Assembly: GCF_003097635.1 (NCBI RefSeq)
Contig: NZ_QCZI01000001.1
Span: 310,001 to 374,000 of the forward strand
Source: Flavobacterium psychrotolerans
Lineage (GTDB): Bacteria; Bacteroidota; Bacteroidia; Flavobacteriales; Flavobacteriaceae
Direction of reading: 5' to 3'
DNA length: 64,000 bases
Within the stretch, counting starts at the first letter, position 1, and each line of letters begins with the position of its first letter. Positions 8,221 to 19,294 of this stretch are shown here, piece by piece. The position numbers and the translations under genes were made by a program. The notes beneath the pieces are model-generated. The model was not told the DNA's origin. It was given only the letters and a program-made list of their open reading frames with translations, and made no database searches.

Positions 8221-11200
8221 GTGAAATATAAATTACTCGCCTTCATTACTATTATTTCTTTTCATCTGTTTTCCCAAAATAAAAATCAATCCATTGGTTT
8301 TACAGAAAACAAAGGGCAGATTATAAATCAAAAAGGAAAACCAAATCCTGCTGTAAAATTCCTATTGAATTCAAGTGGTTTGAATGTTCAGTTGAGAAAA
8401 AATGGTTTTTCGTATGATGTTTACGAAACCAAAAAACACCCATTGACTGAAAAGCAAAAGAAAGAACAGCATCCTACTGCTTTTCCAGATAATGATAAAG
8501 ACAGATTCCCTGATTATACTTTAGAATACATATACCATCGAATCGATATTGATTTTGTAGATTCAAATCCTAATGTAGAATTCATTAAAGAAGGAGAATC
8601 AGCCGATTATGATAATTATTATAATATCGTTAATAGACCCGAAGGCATTACTAATGTTCACAAATTCAAACAACTTACGTACAAAAATATATATCCCAAT
8701 ATTGATGTCGTATTCTCTATTCCGAAAGACAGTTTAAAAACTGTAGAATATAATTTTGTGGTTCATCCGGGTGGAAAAACTTCGGATATTCAAATGAAAT
8801 TTAAAGGTGCTCAAACCGATTTAGTCGATAACAAAATCAGAATTAAAGTGCGTTTTGGCGAAATGGAAGAAACCTTACCTATGAGCTGGACGGAAAACGG
8901 GAATGAGAAAACAGATATTGCTATTGGATATAGAAAAATCAAGAAAAATGTTTATGGTTTTGAAAGTACTGATAGTGTTTCTGATAAAAGGGTGATTATT
9001 GATCCCGTTCCAGTGAGATTATGGGGGACTTATTATGGGGGAGAAGGTTTGGAAATTTCTTCATCCGTTTTCGCAAAAGATGGTTTTGTATATTGGGCTG
9101 TAATAACTTACAGTTCCGAAAATATTGCATCAGTAGGTGCTCACCAAAACTATTACGCATCGAATGGTGGTTATGATGCTTTTTTCACTAAGCTTAATTC
9201 GGATGGAACTAGAGTCTGGGGAACCTATTACGGAGGAGCTTATGCTGATATAATTAACCAAATCAAAGTTTCAAATAATGATAATATATACATTGCTGGG
9301 GAAACTTTAAGTAAAACTAATATATCAACTATTGGGAGTCATCAACAAAATTCTGGCGATCCAGTTTGGAATACTTATGATGGGTTTTTAGTCAAATTTG
9401 AAAGTAATGGAATTAGACAATGGGGAACGTATTATGGAGATTTAAATGACGAAAGAATAAATAGTTTAATTATAGATTCAAATGAGAAAATTTATATTTC
9501 AGGAGAAACATCAAGTGATAAAAGCATTGCGACAATTGGTTCTTATCAACCTAATCATACAAATCAAAGTCAATATCCCTATGATGGATTCATTGCAAAA
9601 TTCAATTCTGATGGAGTTCGAGAATGGGGAACATACTGTGGCGGAAATAAAAGAGATACAATTTTAGATTCCAAATTAGATTCTAATGGCAACCTCATTC
9701 TTATGGGATCCACAAATAGTACTTTAGGTATTTCTACCTCAAATGCATATCAAGAAATTAATAATGGTGCAGACGGTTTTTTGATGAAATTTGACCTCAA
9801 TGGAAACAGAATTTGGAGCACTTATTTTGGTGGAAATAATGATGATTACTTCTACAATCTTGGTATAGATTCAAGCGACAATCTGTATTGTTTTGGACAA
9901 ACTAATAGTACCGCAAATATCGCAACTACTGGAGTTTTTCAAGAAATTTATCTTAAAAATTCTATAGCAAACAATAGTGGATGTATTTTTAAATTTGATT
10001 CAAATGGTTTCAAAATGTGGGGTTCCTATTTTTTTCCTGAGACTTTAGGAGGTTCTGTTTCCAAAAGTGGAGATATCTATTTTACGGGAAGAGTAGAAAA
10101 TGGTTTTCTTCCTACCCCAAATGCGTATCAAGAAATTAGAAATCTAGGAACTGAATCTTATTTAGTAAAATTTAATACCAATGGACAAAGAGATTGGGCA
10201 ACTTATTTTGGAGGAATTGGTGCAGATAATGCATTCATCACAAGTGCAGATGATAATTTCAACATTTATTTAGCGGGTTTGACAAATAGTTTAACAAATA
10301 TTGCCACACCAAATACATATCAACCGAATCGTTATCCAGATACCAACTTTTACACATTTAATACAGGAGATGCATTTTTGGTAAAATTTAGAGATTGTTT
10401 TTCATCAACAACTACATCTTCCAATTCCCCAATCTGCATCGGAAGTTCCCTAGAACTAAAAGCTTCTGGAGGAACAAATTACTCTTGGACTGGCCCCAAT
10501 GGTTTTACTTCAAACGAACAAAACCCTATAATTCTAAAGGCGAATGCAGCAAATAGCGGGCAATACAATTGCGCTATAACAGGAACTGGCGGATGTGATG
10601 CTACAAATATTATAGATATACTCGTAAATGATACCATTACTCCTATTCCTAACATAAGTAAACTTCCAACTATTACTGGAACTTGTAATGCAACCGTTTC
10701 GACTATTCCTACAGCAACCGACAATTGTGCTGGAACAATTACAGGTACAACTACAAACCCATTAATTTATGATTTAGCAGGAACATATACTATCGTTTGG
10801 AATTACAAGGATGGTAATGGAAATAATGCTACTCAAAATCAAAAAATTATTGTCAATCCAAATGCTGATGTAATAGTGCCGGAAGTCACTTATTCTCTTT
10901 GTGATGGCGATATAGATGGCAAAGAAATATTCGATTTGACATCAAAACAACCAGCAATTATAAATTTACCAAACTACAGTTTTAGCTATTTTAAAAATGA
11001 AAATGATGCTTTATTACAAACAAATAAAATAATTAATCTCTCAAATTTTGAAAACGAAACTAACCCACAAACTATTTTTGTTAGAGTTTTAAATACTGTA
11101 AATAATTGCTCTTCTCTTTCTAAAATTATTTTGACTATTAATCCTAAACCGGTTGTTAGTAATGGAATATTATCTAAATGTGACACTTTCTTTAACGGGA

Positions 11201-12390
11201 TTCAAACTTTTGATTTAGATATTGCTAAAACGCAAATTAATGCTTCAGCTAATCTAACTTTTCAATATTTTAAATCATTACAAGATTTGAATAATGGTTT
11301 AGAAATTACTAATCCAAATTCCTTTTTGAATGCTATAAATAATCAAATTGTTCACGTAAAGGTTTCTGACTCCAATACTTGTTTTGCCGTTGCAGAATTG
11401 ACACTTGTTATTAATCCTATTGATCAGAAAATTTTAACTGATTTTATAAAATGCGATGATGATTACGATGGTAAAGTAATTTTTGACTTTTCGGAAAAGT
11501 ACAATGAAATTTCCACTTATTTACCAACTGACAATTATACATACAGTTATTATACTAATATAAAAGATGCTAGTTTAGGAAACTCAAATACAATTGCTGC
11601 ATTATATTCAAATACTATCAATAATGAAATAATTTATATTAGAGTACTTGGAACTTCTGGTTGTTCAAGCATTTTCAAAGTTAAATTAGTAGTTCTTGTA
11701 AAACCAAAGGTGAACATGAAAGACAATTGGTCTATCTGTAAAGGAGTATCCATTCTCATAGCAGCAGACGCTGGTTTCAATTCCTATTTATGGTCAACTG
11801 GTGCTATAACTCAATCTATTCTTGTAAAAGAATCCGGAGATTATTCAGTAACAGTAACTAAAAATCACGATACCATTTCCTGTTCAACTACAAAAAACAT
11901 TGCTGTAGTTGCATCAAGCAAAGCCGTAATTACTAAAATAGAAACCGTCGACTGGACAGATAGCCAGAACATGATTACCATTTTCACAACTGGTGATGGT
12001 AATTATGAATATTCCATTAATGGAATAGATTTCCAAGATAGCAATATTTTTTCAGGGTTAACAAGTGGAATATATACTGTTTATGTCAATGATAAAAACG
12101 GTTGCGGTATTACAAAAGATGAAGTATATATTTTATTGTATTCCAATTTTTTTACTCCAAACGGTGACGGATTTAATGATTACTGGAATATTAAATTTTC
12201 ATTCAGTGAGCCCACCATGAAAATTAAAATTTTCAATCGTTATGGCAAACTCGTTAAAGAATTGGCACAAAACGGCTTAGGATGGGATGGAACTTTTGAG
12301 GGACAAGAGCTTCCCTCAAGTGATTATTGGTTTATAGTTTCCCGAGCAAATGGAAAGGAATATCGAGGTCATTTTTCTTTAAAACGATAA
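8221..12390 (+). CDS. SBBP-repeat protein with gliding-motility-type T9SS C-terminal domain
   Basis: A 1,389-residue secreted surface protein. A signal peptide (MKYKLLAFITIISFHLFSQ) is followed by a conserved N-terminal region (SIGFTENKGQI), then about eight beta-propeller-like SBBP repeats at residues about 270-720, each with W-G-T-Y-(Y/F)-G-G and N-I-Y-(I/L)-A-G-x-T. Next come a PKD/Ig-like segment, an HYR-like domain (near residue 810-875) and several repeats with the pattern C-D-(G/D)-D-x-D-G. The C terminus FFTPNGDGFNDYWNIKF is the gliding-motility-associated (type B) sorting domain, so export through T9SS and surface attachment are expected. The start codon is GTG; no ATG lies nearby in frame. 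Confidence 0.87.
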   Translation: MKYKLLAFITIISFHLFSQNKNQSIGFTENKGQIINQKGKPNPAVKFLLNSSGLNVQLRKNGFSYDVYETKKHPLTEKQKKEQHPTAFPDNDKDRFPDYTLEYIYHRIDIDFVDSNPNVEFIKEGESADYDNYYNIVNRPEGITNVHKFKQLTYKNIYPNIDVVFSIPKDSLKTVEYNFVVHPGGKTSDIQMKFKGAQTDLVDNKIRIKVRFGEMEETLPMSWTENGNEKTDIAIGYRKIKKNVYGFESTDSVSDKRVIIDPVPVRLWGTYYGGEGLEISSSVFAKDGFVYWAVITYSSENIASVGAHQNYYASNGGYDAFFTKLNSDGTRVWGTYYGGAYADIINQIKVSNNDNIYIAGETLSKTNISTIGSHQQNSGDPVWNTYDGFLVKFESNGIRQWGTYYGDLNDERINSLIIDSNEKIYISGETSSDKSIATIGSYQPNHTNQSQYPYDGFIAKFNSDGVREWGTYCGGNKRDTILDSKLDSNGNLILMGSTNSTLGISTSNAYQEINNGADGFLMKFDLNGNRIWSTYFGGNNDDYFYNLGIDSSDNLYCFGQTNSTANIATTGVFQEIYLKNSIANNSGCIFKFDSNGFKMWGSYFFPETLGGSVSKSGDIYFTGRVENGFLPTPNAYQEIRNLGTESYLVKFNTNGQRDWATYFGGIGADNAFITSADDNFNIYLAGLTNSLTNIATPNTYQPNRYPDTNFYTFNTGDAFLVKFRDCFSSTTTSSNSPICIGSSLELKASGGTNYSWTGPNGFTSNEQNPIILKANAANSGQYNCAITGTGGCDATNIIDILVNDTITPIPNISKLPTITGTCNATVSTIPTATDNCAGTITGTTTNPLIYDLAGTYTIVWNYKDGNGNNATQNQKIIVNPNADVIVPEVTYSLCDGDIDGKEIFDLTSKQPAIINLPNYSFSYFKNENDALLQTNKIINLSNFENETNPQTIFVRVLNTVNNCSSLSKIILTINPKPVVSNGILSKCDTFFNGIQTFDLDIAKTQINASANLTFQYFKSLQDLNNGLEITNPNSFLNAINNQIVHVKVSDSNTCFAVAELTLVINPIDQKILTDFIKCDDDYDGKVIFDFSEKYNEISTYLPTDNYTYSYYTNIKDASLGNSNTIAALYSNTINNEIIYIRVLGTSGCSSIFKVKLVVLVKPKVNMKDNWSICKGVSILIAADAGFNSYLWSTGAITQSILVKESGDYSVTVTKNHDTISCSTTKNIAVVASSKAVITKIETVDWTDSQNMITIFTTGDGNYEYSINGIDFQDSNIFSGLTSGIYTVYVNDKNGCGITKDEVYILLYSNFFTPNGDGFNDYWNIKFSFSEPTMKIKIFNRYGKLVKELAQNGLGWDGTFEGQELPSSDYWFIVSRANGKEYRGHFSLKR

Positions 12391-12395
12391 ATCCC

Positions 12396-13679
12396 TTAAA
12401 ATTGATGCTCCTTTTTACTAATCAGCAAAAGGGAGATAAAAGTGACTAGTGCCGCCGCCGACAAATAATACCCCACATAAGTAAGTCCGTAATTTTTAGC
12501 AATCCAAATGGCGATGATGGGCGCAAAAGCCGCACCAATGATACCTGCAAAATTAAAGGTAAGCGAAGCCCCGGAATAGCGCACTTCAGTAGGGAATAAT
12601 TCCGAAAGAAAAGTGCCTAAAGGGCCGTAGGTCAATCCCATCAATACCATTCCGATGCACAGAAAAAGGGTGATGAAAACCGTATTTCCCGAACCCAGAA
12701 AGTAGGAAAAAAACAATCCGAAAAGAACAATGGCTACAGAAACAACAATCAGCACCAATCTTCGGCCAAATTTATCGGCCAATAGTGCCGATATGGGAAT
12801 GGATAGTCCAAAAAACAATACTGAGAAAAGCTGTATTTTAAGGAAATCACGTCTTGTAAAACCTAAATCGGTGGTTGCCCAACTCAAAGTAAATACGGTC
12901 AACAAATAGAAGATTACAAATGTGGTTACTGCCGCTAAAGTTCCAAAAACAAGTTCCCGTTTATAGGATTTCAGCAACGTTATCAGAGGAGTTTTTACGG
13001 GTTTCTTGGTTTCTAGAGAAGCAAGAAAAGAAGGCGTTTCGGTAATTTTTAAACGGATGTAAAATCCAACCACCACCAAGGCAGCACTTGCTATGAAGGG
13101 AATTCTCCAACCGTAATCGAAAAACTGTTCGTTTGTTAAGGTGTCGCTCAACAAAAGAAACGTTCCTCCGGAAAGCAACAACCCGATGGGCGCCCCTAAT
13201 TGGGGAAACATTCCGTACCAAGCGCGTTTTCCCGGAGGGGCATTTTCGATTGCCAATAAAACGGCACCGCCCCATTCTCCGCCAAGCCCCATCCCCTGCC
13301 CAAACCTAAACAGCATTAATAATAAAGGTGCGGTGATTCCGATGCTGGCATAAGTAGGCAGAAACCCAATGGCAACGGTTGAAATCCCCATGGTTAACAA
13401 GGCTACAACCAAGGTGGTTTTCCTTCCTATTTTATCGCCATAATGTCCAAAAACGGCCGATCCGATAGGACGGGCAAAAAAGGCAATGGAAAAAGTAGCC
13501 AACGATTGCAAAATGGAATTCGTAGGATTCGATCCCGGGAAAAACAATTGCGGAAAAACTAAAACGGCAGCATTGGCATAAATATAGAAGTCAAAAAACT
13601 CAATGGTTGTTCCAATTAAACTGCCAAAAAGGACGTGCTTTAACGAATTCACTTGATTCGAATCGGGGTTCTTGTTCAT
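12396..13679 (-). CDS. MFS transporter, metabolite:H+ symporter (MHS) type
   Basis: A 427-residue, 12-helix inner-membrane carrier. Family features: SLIGTTIEFFDFYIYANAA at the N terminus, RPIGSAVFGHYGDKIGRKTT (loop 2-3 signature) and RFGQGMGLGGEWGGAVLLAIENAP, all typical of the MHS branch (ProP, KgtP, shikimate and similar). The substrate is therefore probably an osmolyte or organic acid but cannot be fixed. An ATG at 13730 is in frame, but 13679 (MNKNPDSNQVNSLKHVLFG) fits the family. It ends 6 bp from the stop of the convergent SBBP gene and lies downstream of, on the same strand as, the carboxylase operon, with a 200-bp gap. Confidence 0.9.
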   Translation of the reverse strand: MNKNPDSNQVNSLKHVLFGSLIGTTIEFFDFYIYANAAVLVFPQLFFPGSNPTNSILQSLATFSIAFFARPIGSAVFGHYGDKIGRKTTLVVALLTMGISTVAIGFLPTYASIGITAPLLLMLFRFGQGMGLGGEWGGAVLLAIENAPPGKRAWYGMFPQLGAPIGLLLSGGTFLLLSDTLTNEQFFDYGWRIPFIASAALVVVGFYIRLKITETPSFLASLETKKPVKTPLITLLKSYKRELVFGTLAAVTTFVIFYLLTVFTLSWATTDLGFTRRDFLKIQLFSVLFFGLSIPISALLADKFGRRLVLIVVSVAIVLFGLFFSYFLGSGNTVFITLFLCIGMVLMGLTYGPLGTFLSELFPTEVRYSGASLTFNFAGIIGAAFAPIIAIWIAKNYGLTYVGYYLSAAALVTFISLLLISKKEHQF

Positions 13680-13879
13680 AACGGAATGTAATATTTCGAT
13701 AAAAATGATATTAATTTCCGAGAGTAACAAATTTTTTGTTCCATCAACCCATTAAATCCCATTAAAAATAGTATTTCCTCAATAAACAAAAACTACAATT
13801 CTATCGATAAGAAAAGTGCCATTGCTAAATATCCGTCAATTATTTGTCGCCTTATAAAATTTAGGTTGTCTAATAGGGT

Positions 13880-15421
13880 TTACAAAGGAATATTTCCGTG
13901 TTTTCGATTAGGGGTTGCAACAACCTTGTTTTCCAGCATGCTAAACGTTTTTATCAATTTTCGGCGGGTGTCTTGCGGTAAAATCACTTCGTCTATAAAA
14001 CCACGTTGGGCTGCAGTGTAAGGATTCGCAAATAAATCGGCATACTCCGCCTCTTTTTCCAATAATTTTGCAGCGGGATCAGTCGCTTCGTTAATTTCTT
14101 TTTTGAAGATGATTTCACTGGCACCTTTGGCTCCCATTACGGCAATTTCGGCGGTAGGCCAAGCAAAATTCATGTCGGCACCAATGTGTTTGGAGTTCAT
14201 TACATCATAGGCGCCACCATAGGCTTTACGCGTAATCACGGTAACTTTAGGCACAGTGGCTTCGCTAAAAGCGTATAACAATTTGGCTCCATGAACAATA
14301 ATTCCATTCCATTCCTGATCGGTCCCCGGTAAAAAACCTGGTACGTCAACCAATACTAATAACGGAATATTAAAGCAATCGCAAAAACGGGTAAACCGTG
14401 CCGCTTTTATGGAACTTTTCACGTCCAGGCAACCCGCTAAAAACATAGGATTATTGGCTACGATTCCGATGCTTCTTCCTCCCAGTCGGGCAAAACCGAC
14501 TACAATATTTTCGGCATAGTCTTTATGAATTTCAAAAAAAGAATCTTCATCAATAATTCCCTTGATTACATCGTGCATGTTATAGGGCTTATTGGCAGTA
14601 TCCGGAACAATATCCGACAATTGTTCCCTGATTTCGTCCTGTAAAATGTAAGGCAGTTTTGGCGTAACTTCTCTGTTGTTCTGCGGAACATAACTCAACA
14701 ATCGTTTGATGTCTTCCAGACAGGAAATCCCGTTGGGAGAAGTGGTATGTGCCACTCCCGATTTAGTGGAATGGGTAATTGCTCCGCCTAATTCTTCCGA
14801 AGTCACTTCTTCATTGGTCACGGTTTTCACGACATTGGGACCGGTAACAAACATATAACTGTTGTTTTCTACCATCATGGTAAAGTCGGTCATGGCTGGC
14901 GAATATACTGCACCACCGGCACAGGGTCCCATGATGGCCGATATTTGTGGAATTACACCACTGGCTTGTACATTTTTAAAGAAAATATCGGCATACCCCC
15001 CCAAGGAACGAACGCCTTCCTGGATTCGGGCACCACCGGAATCATTCAAACCAATCATGGGTGCTCCTACTTTTACCGCCATGTCCATCACTTTGCAGAT
15101 TTTTTCGGCATGGGTTTCAGACAAAGAGCCTCCAAAAACGGTAAAATCTTGGGCAAAAATATACACCAATCGTCCGTTGATGGTTCCATAACCCGTAATT
15201 ACTCCATCGCCATAATAAATTTCTTCTTCCATGCCAAAATCGGTTGTGCGGTGCGTCACCAACATCCCAATTTCTTCAAAGGAACCTTCATCCATTAAAT
15301 ATTCGACACGTTCTCTGGCGGTTAATTTTTTGTTTTCGTGTTGCTTTTCGATCCGCTTTTTACCCCCACCCAAATGAGCTAAAGCTATTTTGTCGTTTAA
15401 TGCTTTTATTTTAGATTCCAT
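13880..15421 (-). CDS. Acyl-CoA carboxylase, carboxyltransferase (beta) subunit
   Basis: Transfers the carboxyl group from carboxybiotin to an acyl-CoA. The 513-residue product has both crotonase-like halves: [19 protein letters not shown] and [20 protein letters not shown] in the first, [19 protein letters not shown] and [19 protein letters not shown] in the second. Length and motifs match propionyl-CoA/methylcrotonyl-type subunits and not AccD. Its start overlaps the end of the biotin carboxylase gene by 11 bp, so translation is probably coupled. Propionyl-CoA is the likeliest substrate in this phylum, by inference. Confidence 0.92.
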   Translation of the reverse strand: MESKIKALNDKIALAHLGGGKKRIEKQHENKKLTARERVEYLMDEGSFEEIGMLVTHRTTDFGMEEEIYYGDGVITGYGTINGRLVYIFAQDFTVFGGSLSETHAEKICKVMDMAVKVGAPMIGLNDSGGARIQEGVRSLGGYADIFFKNVQASGVIPQISAIMGPCAGGAVYSPAMTDFTMMVENNSYMFVTGPNVVKTVTNEEVTSEELGGAITHSTKSGVAHTTSPNGISCLEDIKRLLSYVPQNNREVTPKLPYILQDEIREQLSDIVPDTANKPYNMHDVIKGIIDEDSFFEIHKDYAENIVVGFARLGGRSIGIVANNPMFLAGCLDVKSSIKAARFTRFCDCFNIPLLVLVDVPGFLPGTDQEWNGIIVHGAKLLYAFSEATVPKVTVITRKAYGGAYDVMNSKHIGADMNFAWPTAEIAVMGAKGASEIIFKKEINEATDPAAKLLEKEAEYADLFANPYTAAQRGFIDEVILPQDTRRKLIKTFSMLENKVVATPNRKHGNIPL

Positions 15422-16868
15422 AATTTATTGAATTTGGTAATCGTACTATTTTCTGATCTTCAAAATACTGTTTCAAGGCCACAAGTGCGGCAATTTCGGC
15501 TTCCTTTTCTATTTGAGCCTTTAACATTGCTGCGTCATACTGTTTTTTCACGAAATTGGTATCAAATTTTCCTGACCGAAAAGCCTCATGTTCAAAAACA
15601 AATTTCCCGAAAGGCAGCGTAGTTTGCACCCCTTCTACCTTATAGTCCTCAATGGCTTTCAGCATGATTTGAATGGCCTCTTCTCGGGTTTCGCCATAGG
15701 TGATTAATTTAGCCAACATCGGGTCGTAATAAATAGGAATGTCCATGCCTTGCTCGAAACCGTTATCCACCCGAATGCCTTCCCCCACAGGCAATTTATA
15801 GACATCTAAATGTCCCACGCTAGGTAAAAAATCATTCATGGGATCTTCGGCATACACTCGCAGTTCCATGGCATGCCCTTTAATTTGTATATCTTCCTGA
15901 TTAAAAGGCAATGCTTCGCCCCTAGCCACTCTGATTTGGAGTTCGACCAAATCTACTCCCGTAATCCATTCCGTAACAGGATGTTCTACTTGCAAACGGG
16001 TATTCATTTCAAGGAAATAGAAATTATCTTGTTCATCAAATAAAAACTCCACCGTTCCCGCTCCTAAATAATCGCAAGATTTGGCCACCTTAACTGCAGC
16101 TTCTCCCATCCTTTTTCGTATTTCAGGCGTTAAAACGGAAGATGGTGCTTCTTCTACCACTTTTTGATGGCGTCGCTGAATGCTGCACTCTCGTTCAAAC
16201 AAATACAACACATTGCCGTGACTGTCAGCTATAATTTGGATTTCGATATGTCGGGAGGAGGCTACATATTTTTCAATGAAAACCGAACCGTCTCCAAAAG
16301 CGGCAACGGCTTCACTTATGGCTCGGTTCATTTGGGGTACAAAATCATGTTCGTTTTCTACGACACGCATTCCTTTACCGCCACCGCCGGCAGAGGCCTT
16401 TATCAAAATAGGAAAACCAATTAGTTTTGCCGACTTCTTTGCTTCATCGATATCCGTAATCGCATGATCTATACCGGGAACCATGGGAATATTGTAGTGC
16501 ATCACCGCTTCCTTGGCGGCCAATTTGCTTCCCATAATTTCGATGGCTTTCGATTTGGGTCCAATGAAAATAATGTTGTTCCTTTCTGCTTCCTCAGCAA
16601 ATTCAGAATTTTCACTCAAGAACCCATACCCCGGATGAATGGCATCTACGTGTAATGCTTTGGCTACTTCAATAATTTTACTCCCCAAAAGATAGGACTC
16701 ACTGGAAGGAGATTCCCCAATCCAAACCGCTTCGTCGGCAAACTTGACGTGGGGCGCATTTCTGTCGGCAGTAGAATAGACCGCTACGGTTTTAATGCCC
16801 ATTTTTTGAGCAGTTTTCATGACTCTAATAGCAATCTCGCCTCTGTTGGCTACTAATATCTTTTTCAT
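15411..16868 (-). CDS. accC: Biotin carboxylase subunit of acyl-CoA carboxylase
   Basis: ATP-dependent carboxylation of biotin on the carrier protein. The 485-residue product begins [19 protein letters not shown], the canonical start, and shows the ATP-grasp glycine loop [16 protein letters not shown], the FIEKYV and [18 protein letters not shown] motifs, and [14 protein letters not shown] at the active site. The start at 16868 is 4 bp after the carrier gene stop; an upstream ATG at 16886 would overlap the carrier gene. It is the middle gene of a carrier-carboxylase-transferase operon. It may also serve acetyl-CoA carboxylation, which cannot be decided here. Confidence 0.93.
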   Translation of the reverse strand: MKKILVANRGEIAIRVMKTAQKMGIKTVAVYSTADRNAPHVKFADEAVWIGESPSSESYLLGSKIIEVAKALHVDAIHPGYGFLSENSEFAEEAERNNIIFIGPKSKAIEIMGSKLAAKEAVMHYNIPMVPGIDHAITDIDEAKKSAKLIGFPILIKASAGGGGKGMRVVENEHDFVPQMNRAISEAVAAFGDGSVFIEKYVASSRHIEIQIIADSHGNVLYLFERECSIQRRHQKVVEEAPSSVLTPEIRKRMGEAAVKVAKSCDYLGAGTVEFLFDEQDNFYFLEMNTRLQVEHPVTEWITGVDLVELQIRVARGEALPFNQEDIQIKGHAMELRVYAEDPMNDFLPSVGHLDVYKLPVGEGIRVDNGFEQGMDIPIYYDPMLAKLITYGETREEAIQIMLKAIEDYKVEGVQTTLPFGKFVFEHEAFRSGKFDTNFVKKQYDAAMLKAQIEKEAEIAALVALKQYFEDQKIVRLPNSINYGI

Positions 16869-16872
16869 TGTC

Positions 16873-17358
16873 TTATTCAAATTCAATTAATAATTGCCCT
16901 TTAACTACTGCATCCCCAATAATCACCGAAATCGATTTGATAACACCATCTCGTGGAGAAAGAAAACTATTTTCCATTTTCATGGCTCCCAAAATTAAGA
17001 TGTTGTCATTTTCTTTTACCGATTGACCAACCACTACAAAAATTTCAAGAATTAATCCCGGCATGGGGGCTTTAATCGTATTAACATGTTTTGTAGCACC
17101 AACTTCAAATCCCATTGCCATAATAAGCATGTCTAGTTTATTAGAAATGGTTACCGAGTAGGTATTGTGATTCACCTTTATAGTGTAGCATTTTTGATTG
17201 AAATTAGAAGAAATAATTTCGGCTTTGTAAGGTTTATTTTGATGCAGAATATGGAATTTATTTGTTTCGATACTTACCGCATCGAGTTGAGGAATACTCT
17301 CCTTTTCATAATCAAATTGAAAAGTCGTATTTACATTCACTTTGAAGTCTTTACTCAT
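16873..17358 (-). CDS. Biotin carboxyl carrier protein of acyl-CoA carboxylase
   Basis: A 161-residue carrier that holds biotin on a lysine. The lipoyl/biotinyl fold occupies about residues 90-160 with APMPGLI and the biotinylation motif GAMKMENSF (Lys at about 127). The first 85 residues form a beta-rich linker domain seen in propionyl-CoA carboxylase carriers of Bacteroidota. It is the first gene of the three-gene operon on the minus strand; its promoter must lie in 17359-17690. Confidence 0.9.
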   Translation of the reverse strand: MSKDFKVNVNTTFQFDYEKESIPQLDAVSIETNKFHILHQNKPYKAEIISSNFNQKCYTIKVNHNTYSVTISNKLDMLIMAMGFEVGATKHVNTIKAPMPGLILEIFVVVGQSVKENDNILILGAMKMENSFLSPRDGVIKSISVIIGDAVVKGQLLIEFE

Positions 17359-17690
17359 CAGTGTAATTTTTAGTTGACACCAAACTTAACTAATAATTTC
17401 TATTTTTTTCAAGTTTTTATCGATATATATGCTAATTAGTTATATATAACACGAATTATTCATCAATATACCAATAAGATAATCCAACATCTCTACTAAG
17501 ATTGATAAGGGCACTATATTTTTAGAATTAGAACTGCTCCAATCAAAAAACGCATATAATTCAATTAAAATATGGAGAAAATATTTTCTTTTCAGGAATA
17601 AAAAATCGACATTTACTAAGCCTTTGTTAAACCAAAAAATCATAACCCGCTTTTTGTTAATTTTACAAAAATTTTAAGCACTTCAAAAAC
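17359..17690. other. Intergenic region between divergent carboxylase operon and bshC
   Basis: About 330 bp of AT-rich DNA that must contain the promoters of both divergent units. A 67-codon minus-strand frame at 17440-17643 exists but has no family features. No repeat, RNA or clear operator is seen. Confidence 0.5.
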
Positions 17691-19283
17691 ATGCCAACTG
17701 ACTGTATTAATTATCAAAATTCAGGATATTTCACGGCTCTAATTCGTGACTATTTAGACCAAAAACAAAACATACAGTCCCTTTACCATCGTTTCCCCAC
17801 TCTAGAAAACTTTAAAGGACAAATGGAAGAAAAGCAAGCTAATTTTGACAATGCCCATCGAGAGGTTTTGGTTTCGGTTTTACAAAAGCAATATGAAAAA
17901 ATTAGCACTTCAGATTTGACCAAAAAAAATATCGAATCGTTAGCCCGTCCCAATACATTTACTATAACCACTGGTCATCAATTAAATTTATTTACCGGAC
18001 CATTGTATTTTTTATACAAAATTATATCTACCATAAATCTATCCAAGGAACTTAAAGCCAAATATCCCACTTGCGATTTCGTACCCATTTATTGGATGGC
18101 AACAGAAGACCATGATTTTGAAGAAATCAATTATTTCATTTTTAAAGGAAAAAAATTTAGATGGAATACCTCAAGTTCTGGACCTGTAGGGAGATTATCC
18201 ACAAAAGGCTTAGAAGACGTATTTGAAGTTTTTGCAAAAGAAATAGGATCAAGCAATGCCGCGAATGAGATTAAAACCCTTTTTGAAGAATCCTACCTCC
18301 ATCATGACACCTTAGCTGGTGCCACTCGGTTTTTAGCAAATTCCCTTTTTAAAGAATACGGCTTGATAATCCTTGATGCCGATACTCCAAAATTGAAACA
18401 GGAATTCATACCTTATATTAAGGAAGAATTATTATTTCAAAACGCAAACCAATTGGTGCTTGAAACCACAAAGCAATTGCATGAATACTCCATTCAGGTG
18501 AATCCTCGGGAAATTAATTTATTCTATATCGAAGATGATTTGCGAGAACGTATCATTCTGGAAAATGGATTCTATAAAGTGAATAACACTAAAATTCAAT
18601 TTTCTGAAACTGAAATTTTATCCGAACTGGAAAACCATCCCGAAAAATTTAGTCCCAATGTAATCCTACGTCCTTTATATCAGGAAGTCATTCTTCCTAA
18701 TTTATGTTACATAGGAGGTGGCGGTGAAATTGCCTATTGGCTGGAACTAAAATCATTGTTTGAAGCGTCAAAAATCACTTTTCCAATACTATTATTGCGG
18801 AATTCCGCCTTATTAATAACGGAAAAACAGGCAAAAAAGACTGACAAATTAATGTTGGAATGGAAAGACCTGTTTTCAAAACAAAATGATTTATTGAACG
18901 AAAGAACACGAACTTTATCCGAATTCCCGATTGATTTATCCATTCAAAAAGAACAATTAAAAAATCAATTTTCCTATTTATATTCCGTTGCCCATCAAAC
19001 CGACAAATCCTTTTCTGGAGCAGTAAAAGCTCAAGAAGCGAAACAAATTAAAGGATTGGAAAATTTGGAAAAACGACTCTTGAAAGCTCAGAAACGAAAG
19101 CTACATGATGAATTGGAGCGGATTGCCGAGTTGCAAAATGAATTGTTTCCAAATCAGAGTTTACAGGAACGCCAATCCAATTTTTCGGAATTCTATTTAG
19201 AAAACGGAACGAAATTGATTCCAATATTAATCCATAAACTCAAACCCCTTGAGACTAATTTCGATATAATTGGGGTTTCTTAA
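17691..19283 (+). CDS. bshC: Bacillithiol synthesis cysteine-adding enzyme BshC
   Basis: Last step of bacillithiol synthesis: adds cysteine to glucosaminyl-malate. The 530-residue product shows the family landmarks TITTGHQLNLFTGPLYFLYKI (about residues 90-110), VPIYWMATEDHDFEEIN (about 130-147) and LRPLYQEVILPNLCYIGGGGEIAYW (about 325-350), and a C-terminal coiled coil (about 390-500) typical of BshC. Length fits the family. The next gene follows after 11 bp and is probably co-transcribed. Presence implies that bacillithiol is this organism's low-molecular-weight thiol; bshA and bshB are not in the window. Confidence 0.93.
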   Translation: MPTDCINYQNSGYFTALIRDYLDQKQNIQSLYHRFPTLENFKGQMEEKQANFDNAHREVLVSVLQKQYEKISTSDLTKKNIESLARPNTFTITTGHQLNLFTGPLYFLYKIISTINLSKELKAKYPTCDFVPIYWMATEDHDFEEINYFIFKGKKFRWNTSSSGPVGRLSTKGLEDVFEVFAKEIGSSNAANEIKTLFEESYLHHDTLAGATRFLANSLFKEYGLIILDADTPKLKQEFIPYIKEELLFQNANQLVLETTKQLHEYSIQVNPREINLFYIEDDLRERIILENGFYKVNNTKIQFSETEILSELENHPEKFSPNVILRPLYQEVILPNLCYIGGGGEIAYWLELKSLFEASKITFPILLLRNSALLITEKQAKKTDKLMLEWKDLFSKQNDLLNERTRTLSEFPIDLSIQKEQLKNQFSYLYSVAHQTDKSFSGAVKAQEAKQIKGLENLEKRLLKAQKRKLHDELERIAELQNELFPNQSLQERQSNFSEFYLENGTKLIPILIHKLKPLETNFDIIGVS

Positions 19284-19294
19284 AAAGAAAAGAA

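Noticed and set aside
17440..17643. 67-codon minus-strand frame in the carboxylase/bshC gap
   Set aside because: Composition is that of AT-rich intergenic DNA, no promoter box or conserved motif; likely chance.
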